A stretch of 45,060 nucleotides of DNA from Phycisphaeraceae bacterium (lineage in GTDB: Bacteria; Planctomycetota; Phycisphaerae; Phycisphaerales; UBA1924), in assembly GCA_021299385.1 (NCBI GenBank), contig JAJTGZ010000020.1, positions 1-45,060 of the forward strand. Reading direction: 5' to 3'. The notes beneath the pieces were generated by a model. The model worked only from the letters and a program-made list of their open reading frames with translations. It had not been told where the DNA came from and did no database searches. A program made the position numbers and the translations under genes. This document shows positions 1 to 7,192 of the stretch, in pieces (position 1 is the stretch's first letter; the number at the start of each line of letters is the position of its first letter).

Positions 1-67
1 GGGGAATCACCCGTGCCGTCCAGCGTTGCCCATCTTATCATTAGGCACAATCTTCACGGAATTTGGG

Positions 68-95
68 TTGACGACAGGGGAGGGTGTGGTATACT
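68..95 (+). promoter_or_regulatory. sigma-70-type promoter of the first gene
   Basis: TTGACG at 68-73 and TATACT at 90-95 are separated by 16 bases, close to the -35/-10 consensus. Transcription would start near 102 and give a leader of about 90 bases before the ATG at 193. The first 67 bases of the window show no gene or other structure that I can recognise. The boxes are read directly; promoter activity is inferred. Confidence 0.6.
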
Positions 96-192
96 TGACA
101 CGATAGCGGATTTCCTAAGTGTTCGGCTGTTGCCGAGCGCGAGCCGCTAGCAACAATGCCGCATATATGTGGCAGAGGAGAGAGACGTGTCC

Positions 193-1125
193 ATGAAATC
201 CTTTACAAGCGTGGCCGCTTGCGTGGCCCTTACTGGCTTGGCGGTTTCCACCGCCTCGGCCTCCATCACCATCCCCACCGTTACCATCGGCAACATCCGC
301 AACGCCGCGGACCCGCTGACGGGATTTGGGGCGGTGAACTATGTGTACAACATTGGGACCACCGAGGTCACCAATGCGCAGTACGCCGCGTTCCTCAACG
401 CCAAGGCCGCGACAGATACCCACAAGCTGTACAACACGTTCATGGGCACCGACGTTGGCGGCATCAGACGCTCGGGCTCGGCGGGGTCGTACACGTACAG
501 CGCTATCCCAGGTCGCGAGAACAACCCGGTGAACTTCGTCTCCTTCTGGGATGCGACCCGCTTCGCCAACTGGCTGCACAACGGCCAGGGTAACGGAGAC
601 ACCGAGACCGGTGCGTACACGCTGACCCCCGGCAGCATCAGCGCCAAATCCATCACCCGCAACGCGGGCTGGCAGTGGGCGTTGCCCGGCCAAGCGCCCG
701 GCCAAGACGAGTGGTACAAGGCCGCGTACCATCAGCCCGCTGCCCAAGGCGGTGACAGCGACCACTTCTGGCTCTACCCCACGTCGAGCAACACGATCAA
801 CACGTCGCAGGCGAACTTCAACTCCACCGGCCTCAGGCCGGTCGGCTCTTTTGCGCCGAACTTCTACGGCACGTTCGATATGGGCGGGAACGTCGCTGAG
901 TGGACCGAAGGGGCCGATAACACCTTCCGTAATTTCATGGCCAATTTCAGAGGCGGCAGTGCCGTCAGCTCCCAAAATGCTCTGGCGGCCGACTTTGAGG
1001 CCTACGATATCACAGACAGGGAGGACCAGTTCCTCGGCTTCCGTGTCGTTCAGGTCCCCACCCCCGGCGCGGCCGCGGTCCTGGGCCTCGGCGGCCTGCT
1101 CGCCGCCCGTCGTCGTCGCCGCTGA
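193..1125 (+). CDS. exported SUMF1/FGE-fold protein with C-terminal sorting tail
   Basis: A 310-residue protein. The ATG at 193 is preferred over the in-frame GTG at 169 because a GAGGAGAG ribosome site lies just upstream and the signal peptide starts directly after it. The body has hallmarks of the formylglycine-generating-enzyme/sulfatase-modifying fold: IGTTEVTNAQYAAFLNA near the N-terminus, MGGNVAEWTEG, FRGGSA and a closing LGFRVVQ. The family includes oxidases and many non-catalytic binding proteins. I see no conserved cysteine pair of the oxidase type, so a structural or binding role is more likely. The end reads VPTPGAAAVLGLGGLLAARR plus further arginines: a short motif, hydrophobic segment and basic tail like PEP-CTERM, implying export and envelope sorting. 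The same tail occurs on the protein at 20993-21763. A promoter and a hairpin frame the gene as a single transcript. Confidence 0.85.
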   Translation: MKSFTSVAACVALTGLAVSTASASITIPTVTIGNIRNAADPLTGFGAVNYVYNIGTTEVTNAQYAAFLNAKAATDTHKLYNTFMGTDVGGIRRSGSAGSYTYSAIPGRENNPVNFVSFWDATRFANWLHNGQGNGDTETGAYTLTPGSISAKSITRNAGWQWALPGQAPGQDEWYKAAYHQPAAQGGDSDHFWLYPTSSNTINTSQANFNSTGLRPVGSFAPNFYGTFDMGGNVAEWTEGADNTFRNFMANFRGGSAVSSQNALAADFEAYDITDREDQFLGFRVVQVPTPGAAAVLGLGGLLAARRRRR

Positions 1126-1156
1126 GTTCGCTCGACTCTGACCGTACAACCTCATT

Positions 1157-1594
1157 TCAACCCTCCACGGCCCGGGCACACGCTCGGGCCGTGGTCGTTA
1201 TGGTGTCGTGGTGGATTAGTTCGCCGCGAGCACCTCCGCTGGCCCACCAACCACGCCCGCCCAGAGAGGTGCGCACCAAAGGTGTGCCCTTGCGCATGAC
1301 CGACGACAATGACGGCAAGATGGCGACCGTCCCCGTCGCCTGGCTCCACCGACCCCCACGAGGCTCGATAAACCCGCCAACAAACCGGGGCCGCAAGAGC
1401 ATCGTGGCAACCGCCTGGCCGTCCGCGCTGACGCGGGTGCTGCACAACCCATCGAAGCCGCTGGGGACGGAGAGATTGCTGTTCAATCTAGGAATGTCCG
1501 AAATGCCGGGGATCGCGAAGAACTGCCCCTGGCCCAGCCCGGCACCGTGCGCGCCGAGCAGAGAGACCAACGCCGACAAGGTGGTCAAGGCCAT
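1157..1594 (-). pseudogene. probable remnant of a secreted HAF-repeat-like protein
   Basis: The reading frame from the ATG at 1594 starts with a signal-peptide-like segment (MALTTLSALVSLLGAHG) and continues with RVSADGQAVATMLL and RWSQATGTVAILPSLS. These resemble the VSADGSVVVG / RWTQATGMVGLG repeats of exported HAF-type proteins. After about residue 100 the sequence loses this character, and the frame runs through the terminator hairpin of the facing gene before stopping. A real family member would have several more repeats, so this looks 3'-truncated or frameshifted. An upstream start at 1648 in the same frame is possible. No convincing ribosome site is seen. The family resemblance comes from a few motifs only. 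Confidence 0.35.
1165..1194 (+). terminator. hairpin terminator after the first gene
   Basis: A perfect 10-base-pair GC stem (CCACGGCCCG / CGGGCCGTGG) encloses a 10-base loop, 40 bases after the stop of the sorting-tail gene. There is no strong T tract, only TCGTTATGG. It also lies inside the 3' end of the remnant on the opposite strand. Confidence 0.55.
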
Positions 1595-1629
1595 CGAAAG
1601 TACCCGCCTGCAATCCCCCATTGGAGTGG

Positions 1630-1658
1630 TTGTCAACCAGGTTTGCACATACTAACCT
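1630..1658 (+). promoter_or_regulatory. candidate promoter of the acyltransferase gene
   Basis: TTGTCA at 1630-1635 and TAACCT at 1653-1658 are 17 bases apart, placing a start near 1665 and a 20-base leader before the ATG at 1685. The -10 match is moderate, so this is a candidate only. Confidence 0.35.
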
Positions 1659-1684
1659 ATATCGCTCGATCAGCCTTTCCCTCC

Positions 1685-2428
1685 ATGGCGACGTGGATTT
1701 TCATCCTGGGTGCGTTCTGGGTGCTCCTCATCGCGCTCTCGGCGGCGGCTCGTCGCGTTGACACCCGCCCAAGCTGGCCTGCCAGCGGGCCTGTCGAGTT
1801 GGCCAACAGGCTCTACTGCCGGGTCTTTCATGGTCTGGGCGTGCTCGGCACACCCAACGTCCGCCTGGCGATGGCCCGCACGCCCGGCCGGGCGTTGATC
1901 GTCGTGAGCAACCACAAGGCGGGTGTGGATGGCCTGCTCGTCTCGGCGGGGGTGCCGTTTTTTATCCGGTGGATCATGGCCTGGGACATGAAGATGCCCG
2001 GGCTGGAGTGGGCGTACGAGTTTGGGCAGTTGATCTTCGTCAGCCGGGAGTCCGAAAACCGCGACCTCGTTGGCGTGCGCGAGGCGTTGGGGCACCTTGG
2101 CAGCGGGGGCGTGCTGGGGATTTTCCCGGAAGGGAGGTTGTGCCGGCACATCGGCGAGATTTATCCCTTCCAGCCGGGGGTGGGGTTGCTGATCTCGCGG
2201 AGCGGCGCGTTGGTGCTGCCGGTGGTTCTCAGGAGGTCGCCGATCTGCGAGAGCGCTTATGCGAGCCTGCTGACGCCGAGCCGGAGTGTGATCGAGTTCA
2301 TGCCCCCGATCGACTACGCCGGCAGAGGCCTGAACGCCAGCGCGATCGTCAAGGACCTCCAGCAGCACTACGAACGATGGATCGGCCCGGTGAACCACGA
2401 ACCGCCAAGGACCACGGCCAAGGGATAA
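1685..2428 (+). CDS. 1-acyl-sn-glycerol-3-phosphate acyltransferase family (PlsC-like)
   Basis: A 247-residue membrane-associated acyltransferase of the LPLAT/PlsC family, which moves an acyl chain onto lysophosphatidate or a related acceptor in phospholipid synthesis. An N-terminal hydrophobic helix (residues about 3-20) anchors it. Motif I is NHKAGVD (H77 and D82, the HX4D catalytic pair) and motif III is FPEG (147-150), followed by RLCR. LVLPVVLRR corresponds to the later conserved hydrophobic motif. The ATG at 1685 is chosen because the membrane helix begins there; the in-frame upstream extension is unlike protein. The exact acceptor cannot be told from sequence. The gene stands alone between a remnant gene and a bidirectional hairpin. 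Confidence 0.85.
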   Translation: MATWIFILGAFWVLLIALSAAARRVDTRPSWPASGPVELANRLYCRVFHGLGVLGTPNVRLAMARTPGRALIVVSNHKAGVDGLLVSAGVPFFIRWIMAWDMKMPGLEWAYEFGQLIFVSRESENRDLVGVREALGHLGSGGVLGIFPEGRLCRHIGEIYPFQPGVGLLISRSGALVLPVVLRRSPICESAYASLLTPSRSVIEFMPPIDYAGRGLNASAIVKDLQQHYERWIGPVNHEPPRTTAKG

Positions 2429-2474
2429 GTGTTCGTGCAGCCCCCGGCCCTCGGCCCTCAAACCTAAGAGGCTG

Positions 2475-2526
2475 TTTCAGAAATCCAAAGCCACGGGCTG
2501 GAAGCCCGTGCCACCGGGTTCTGAAA
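2475..2526. terminator. nested hairpin between convergent genes
   Basis: An outer pair TTTCAGAA (2475-2482) / TTCTGAAA (2519-2526) encloses an inner stem CACGGGCT-GGA-AGCCCGTG (2492-2510). It lies between the stop of the acyltransferase gene and the stop of the convergent propeller gene and could terminate both. The inner GGGCTGGAAGCCC core is similar to the repeat at 19650-19785, so it may be a member of a dispersed family. Confidence 0.5.
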
Positions 2527-2568
2527 CGTTCTCTAACACCTAATACCAAGCACCTAACCCCTTCCCGC

Positions 2569-5052
2569 TCAGCACCCCGCGAAGAACCTGTTGAGGAAGA
2601 CGATGATGTCGTCGGCGGTGAACTGGGTGTCGGGCGTGGTGCTCTGACCAGGCCCGGCAACGTCGGCCCGCGTGTCGCTGGCAAAGAACCAGTTGAGGTA
2701 GACGATGATGTCGTCGGCGGTGAGGGCGTTGTCGCTGCCGGGGGATTGGCCGGGCCCAGCGACGTCGGCGGGGCTGCCGAAGGTGTAGCGGGCGAAGTAG
2801 GCGGAGGGGTTGCCGCCGGCGGTGTAGAAGGCACCGCCAGCGATGAGGTCGCCGTTGGGGAGTGTTGCGAGTGCGTTGACACTTGGATAGGAACCACCAC
2901 CGGTAATTCCTGTGCCGAGGGTGGACCATGCCGAGCCGTTCCAGCGGGAGATGTTATTGACAGGAACCCCGCCGGCCGTTGTGAATCTGCCGCCGACGAC
3001 AAGGTCGCCGTTTGGGAGGGTGGTGAGTGCAGAAACGTTGGTAAAGCTGCCTGCTAAACCCGTGCCGAGTGGGGACCAGGTTGAACCGTTCCAGCGGGCG
3101 ATGGATCTCGCTTGCACTGAGCCAATTGTGCTAAAGCTACCACCGGCGATGAGGTCCCCATTCGGGAGAGTCTTCAGTACAGTGACTCCACTGTCTGGGC
3201 TCTGCCCTGTGCGGAGCGGGGACCATGCTGATCCGTTCCATCTGGCAATGTTCCACACTCTCCACCCGACAGAGGTGGTAAACTCAAACTGACCGCCGGC
3301 GATAAGGTCTCCGTTGGGCAGGGTGGTAAGGGCATAGACGGTGCCGACGAGGCCCACCCCGGTTCCAAGTGGTGACCATGCCGAGCCGTTCCAGCGCGCG
3401 ATGCCGGATCGGGTCACCCCACCATCAGTGCTAAAATTCCCCCCTGCGATGAGGTCACCGTTGGGAAGGGTCGCGAGAGCGTAGATGCCGCCGCCGCCGA
3501 TCAATCCTGTGCCGAACGGGGACCACGTTGAGCCGTTCCAGCGGGCGATGTATCTCGCGGGCAGCCCCCCGGCGGTGGTGAAGTCTCCGCCGGCGATTAT
3601 GTCGCCGTTTGGCAGCAGGGTTGTGAGAGCGCGGACAGTCGTGAAATTGTCGCCGATTCCCGTACCGAGCGGCGAGTGCGCAGAGCCGTTCAAGCGGACG
3701 ATTCTGTTTGCAGAGTTTCCCCCAGCGACGGAGAATGACCCGCCGACGATCACATCGCCCCCCTGCAATACCATCAAGGAGGTAACTACGGAGTTGAAGT
3801 TGGACACGCCCACCCCGCCCCCCAGTGCCGACCAGGAGCCGTCGCCCGGGTTGTACCGAGCGATCCCGTTTGCCGACAGCCCCCCAGCGGTGTTGAAGTA
3901 GCCACAAGTAATTATGTTCCCGTCTGGCAGGACAGCAAGTTCGTAGATAAAAGGGTCGACAATCCCACTCACCCCGCTGCCCAAGGCCGACCACTCCCCC
4001 GTCGTGAGGTTGTAGCGGGCGATCCGGTTAGCTGGGAGACCCCCGGCGGTGGTGAAGTAGCCACCCGCGATCACGTCGCCACTGGGCAGCACAACCAAGG
4101 TGCGGGCAGAGGCGTTCACCCCGCTGCCCAGGGCTGACCACTCTCCCGAAGCCGGGTTACAGCGGGCGATACGGTTGGCAGGTAAGCCACCAGCGGTGGT
4201 GAAACTTCCGCCAACGACCACGTCGCCACCGGGCAGCACGGCCAAGGCGTTGACCGAGCTGTACGCCCCGGTCACACCACTCACCCCGCTTCCCAGTGCC
4301 GACCAGGCTTCCGTTGCCGGGTTGTACCGGGCGATGTTGTTTGCCGGCAGGTCCCCGGCGAGGTCGAAACGGCCCCCGACGATCAGGTCTCCATCGGGCA
4401 GGATTGCCAAGGATTGCACGTTGGAGGTCGCCCCGTTCACGCCGCTGCCCAGTGGGGACCACACGCCCGTGGCGGGGTTGTACCGTGCGATCCTGGACGC
4501 CGCCACGCCCCCTGCGGTGGTGAAGTAACCGCCCACGATCACGTCGCCACTGGGCAGGACGGCCAAGTCGTAGACGGAGTTGTCCATCCCGCTGCCGAGT
4601 GCCGACCAGACGCCCGTGGCCGGGTTGTAGCGGGCGATGTTGTTCACCAGCAGAGAGCCGGCATAGGTGAAGCTTCCGCCCACGATCAGATCGCCGTTGG
4701 GAAGGGCCGCTATGGCATAGACGAAGCCGCTCACTCCGCTCCCGAGCGCTGACCATGCCCCCGTCGCCGGGTTGTAGCGTGCAATGCCGATCGCCTCTGA
4801 GCCCCCGGCGGTGCTGAAGTAACCACCGACTATGATGTCGCCACCTGGCAGGGCCGCCACGGCGTAGGAGGAGCCAGCCACAACCGGCAGGCCCCCACCC
4901 GGCAACCACCCCGGCGTGCACTGCGCCCTGACCAAGTCCGTCGGCAGCAGCACGTGCAGCAGGCACGCCAGAAGGGAGGCCAGAAGGGTGATTTGGTTTG
5001 CCCGAACGCCTGCAAAACGGCGTGCTGAGCGACGATCGGCGCACTGAATCAT
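2569..5052 (-). CDS. exported 14-repeat propeller-type protein with dockerin-like tail
   Basis: An 827-residue exported protein. The ATG at 5052 follows GTGGAGAAACTT, a usable ribosome site; an in-frame GTG lies 12 bases earlier. A signal peptide ends near VRAQC. The body consists of about 14 repeats of 45-55 residues with the pattern LPNGDLIVGG-F-TAGG-IARYNPATG-W-ALGSG, like delta-60/Kelch-type propeller blades. The first seven carry IARYNPATG; the last six or so carry IARWNGS-WSPLGTG, so the array has two sub-families that probably arose by separate duplications. The C-terminus has two dockerin-like units (DVAGPGQ..., LTADDIIVYLNWFFA and FTADDIIVFLNRFFAGC), probably calcium-binding and used for surface anchoring or complex assembly. 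Its ligand is unknown. The tail is shared with the next two minus-strand genes. Confidence 0.8.
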   Translation of the reverse strand: MIQCADRRSARRFAGVRANQITLLASLLACLLHVLLPTDLVRAQCTPGWLPGGGLPVVAGSSYAVAALPGGDIIVGGYFSTAGGSEAIGIARYNPATGAWSALGSGVSGFVYAIAALPNGDLIVGGSFTYAGSLLVNNIARYNPATGVWSALGSGMDNSVYDLAVLPSGDVIVGGYFTTAGGVAASRIARYNPATGVWSPLGSGVNGATSNVQSLAILPDGDLIVGGRFDLAGDLPANNIARYNPATEAWSALGSGVSGVTGAYSSVNALAVLPGGDVVVGGSFTTAGGLPANRIARCNPASGEWSALGSGVNASARTLVVLPSGDVIAGGYFTTAGGLPANRIARYNLTTGEWSALGSGVSGIVDPFIYELAVLPDGNIITCGYFNTAGGLSANGIARYNPGDGSWSALGGGVGVSNFNSVVTSLMVLQGGDVIVGGSFSVAGGNSANRIVRLNGSAHSPLGTGIGDNFTTVRALTTLLPNGDIIAGGDFTTAGGLPARYIARWNGSTWSPFGTGLIGGGGIYALATLPNGDLIAGGNFSTDGGVTRSGIARWNGSAWSPLGTGVGLVGTVYALTTLPNGDLIAGGQFEFTTSVGWRVWNIARWNGSAWSPLRTGQSPDSGVTVLKTLPNGDLIAGGSFSTIGSVQARSIARWNGSTWSPLGTGLAGSFTNVSALTTLPNGDLVVGGRFTTAGGVPVNNISRWNGSAWSTLGTGITGGGSYPSVNALATLPNGDLIAGGAFYTAGGNPSAYFARYTFGSPADVAGPGQSPGSDNALTADDIIVYLNWFFASDTRADVAGPGQSTTPDTQFTADDIIVFLNRFFAGC

Positions 5053-5331
5053 AAGTTTCTCCACAAGTTTGAGGACCCCTCACACGATTGTACTTGCCAT
5101 CAACTACAACGCCCACGTATACACGGCTACCCAGGCCGAGCGGACGCACGTCGTGATGCTCGGCGATAAAACCCGGCCGGGCCAGGCTTGACGCCGCACC
5201 ACCACACGCCAGAGTCGGTGCGATAGAAAGGGGCGTCCGGTTGCAGGTTCTTGTAAAATTCTCACCGACCGATTTTGGAGGCTTTGATCCCCCAACCCTC
5301 GGCCCTGACCCCTAACCCCTAACCCCCTCCC

Positions 5332-7008
5332 CTAGCACCCCGCAAAGAACCGGTTGAGGAAGACAATGATGTCGTCGGCGGTGAACTGGGTGTCGGGCGT
5401 GGTGCTCTGGCCAGGCCCGGCCACATCGGCCCGCGTGTTGCCGGCGAAGAACCAGTTCAAGAACACGATGATGTCGTCGGCCGTCAGTGAGCCGTCGCTG
5501 CCGACGCTCTGCCCAGGCCCGGCCACGTCGCTCGGCCCGCACGCTACAACGCCCACCACCGTGCCACGCAGCGTAACCACCACGCTCGGCGTATCCACCG
5601 AAGCGTTCGGGATCGTGATCGTCCGCACCACCGCGCCGGGCACGCTGGTGTTTAGCGACACCGTGTGCGTGTTCACGCCCCCGCCCGCGGCATCGCTCAG
5701 CGTCCCGTTCGGGGTGATCGAGAAGGGTGCCGCCGCAGTAGGCATCGTGTAGGTCAAGCTCGCGATCCCGCTGGCTGTCCACAGCGCCACGTCGCCGGTG
5801 TTGCTGACGGTGAACGTCCGCGCCTGCACGCTGTTGATCGGCACGCTGCCAAAGTCGATGTCCAGGGTGCTCAGACCGATCTTTGCCGGCACGCGCAGGT
5901 CTAAAAAGACCGGCAGGTGCCCGCCGTTGGGCGCGCTGTTGGCCAGCGCCAGCGCGATCGTCGGCCCCACGGCAAGGTTGTCCGTTATCCGCATCGGCGC
6001 GTTGACCGACTGCCCGTCGACGCCCCAACTCCGGTACGAGTGGTTCGGGTCCGCGAAGGTGTTCAGGTTCCACGGCGTCGTGAGGCTCCCGATGTAGTCC
6101 AGCCCTGTTCCGTTGCGCAGGGCGGCGTTGAGCATCAGGAAGTCAAAGCGGTCGTCCATCTGCGCGTTCGGCAGGCTCGTGATATTGGCCGGGTCCTGCG
6201 TGTAGAGCATGCGGAAGGTGCTAGAGCTGTTGCCGCTCCAGGTGCCGGGGGACATGATCGGGTCAAAGAGCGGCCCGGTGGGGACGCTTGGGTTGGGGCC
6301 GACGAGGGCCTTGTACCCTTCGTCGTTTGAGGAGCGCGTGTTGAAGTCTCCGCCGAGGATCGCGTTGGCCGCCGCGGGTCTGAGGCCCGCGACCGTCTCG
6401 GTGCTCAGCCCGTTGACATTGGCGGCGATCCGCTGCCCCTCCGTCGCCCGGCGCAGTTCATCTGCGCCACTGCCCGACTTCATGTGCGAGCTGTAGAGCG
6501 CGATCCGCGTGGCCGGGGAATCAGGGTACCCCACCAGGCGGACGATCCACCTCTGAGTGTCCCTGGGCGGCAGGTGCGGCGGCAGCCCGTCGGAGTCGTT
6601 AGCGCCCACCGAGATCACCGTCGTGTCCTGCACCAACTGCACCTTGCTGCTGCGGTAGAACATCGAACCCTCTGAGTCGGTGCTGACGACAAAGGTAACC
6701 TGCTGCCAGTCCCCAGGGCTTCCAGGCGCGGTGTTGAGGATGTTGCGGAAATTCACCAGCGCGGCGTTCGAGGAAATCTCCTGCACCACGATCACGTCAG
6801 GGGACATGCTCTTGCCCGCGTTGAGGTATGGCCCGCCCCCGGGCAGCGTCGCGGGCACGACGCCATAGATCGCCGTCTGAAACTCGTTGATCCGGCCCGA
6901 GGAATAGTTGGTGATGTTCCACTGCGCCACACGCAGCTGCCCGAGCGCACACGGCGCGCCCGATGCAAGCAGGAGTGATACCAGTATGTTCCGTACGACT
7001 TTCTTCAT
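5332..7008 (-). CDS. exported endonuclease/exonuclease/phosphatase-fold protein with dockerin-like tail
   Basis: A 558-residue exported protein. The ATG at 7008 follows GGAAGAAAG; the signal peptide ends near CALGQ. Residues about 24-372 form a DNase I-like EEP domain: QWNITNY (N31), VVQEI (E77), LYSSHMKSG (H175), GGDFNT (D221, N223), DDRFDFLML (D288) and GGHLPVFLDL (H364). The usual SDHLP motif is GGHLP here, so the aspartate that normally assists the catalytic histidine is missing. An Ig-like choice-of-anchor/ASH-type segment follows (FGSVPINSVQARTFTVSNTG), then two dockerin-like units ending NRFFAGC. The likely role is an extracellular nuclease or phosphodiesterase for nutrient scavenging, but the substrate is unproven. 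It is 280 bases from the next gene, so probably a separate transcript. Confidence 0.8.
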   Translation of the reverse strand: MKKVVRNILVSLLLASGAPCALGQLRVAQWNITNYSSGRINEFQTAIYGVVPATLPGGGPYLNAGKSMSPDVIVVQEISSNAALVNFRNILNTAPGSPGDWQQVTFVVSTDSEGSMFYRSSKVQLVQDTTVISVGANDSDGLPPHLPPRDTQRWIVRLVGYPDSPATRIALYSSHMKSGSGADELRRATEGQRIAANVNGLSTETVAGLRPAAANAILGGDFNTRSSNDEGYKALVGPNPSVPTGPLFDPIMSPGTWSGNSSSTFRMLYTQDPANITSLPNAQMDDRFDFLMLNAALRNGTGLDYIGSLTTPWNLNTFADPNHSYRSWGVDGQSVNAPMRITDNLAVGPTIALALANSAPNGGHLPVFLDLRVPAKIGLSTLDIDFGSVPINSVQARTFTVSNTGDVALWTASGIASLTYTMPTAAAPFSITPNGTLSDAAGGGVNTHTVSLNTSVPGAVVRTITIPNASVDTPSVVVTLRGTVVGVVACGPSDVAGPGQSVGSDGSLTADDIIVFLNWFFAGNTRADVAGPGQSTTPDTQFTADDIIVFLNRFFAGC

Positions 7009-7059
7009 AATATCTTTCTTCCTAACTCTTGACTGCAAACTCTGCACACCAACCCCAAG

Positions 7060-7175
7060 TACCCCGCCTTTGGGTACCCCGAACCTCCGGGGCGGGCATC
7101 TCCCTCTTCAAGACCCCCGGCTCGGAGATCCGGGGTGCCCAAATCCGGGTTACCCAATCCGGGGTGCCCAAACGC
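7060..7175. repeat. short degenerate repeats in an intergenic spacer
   Basis: Copies of TCCGGGGTGCCCAAA, TCCGGGTTACCCAA and TCCGGGGTGCCCAAA follow each other near 7130-7172, with related CCCCGAACCTCCGGGG and GGGTACCCC palindromes upstream. The stretch lies just after the stop of the 7193-9502 gene. It could act as a 3' end structure. No small gene is seen here. Confidence 0.4.
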
Positions 7176-7192
7176 ACCACATCACGCGGGCA

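Noticed and set aside
115-1179. Long open frame opposite the first gene (354 codons, minus strand)
   Set aside because: It is Arg/Gly/Val-rich without domain motifs and lies entirely antisense to a gene with promoter, ribosome site and known fold. High GC keeps antisense frames open.
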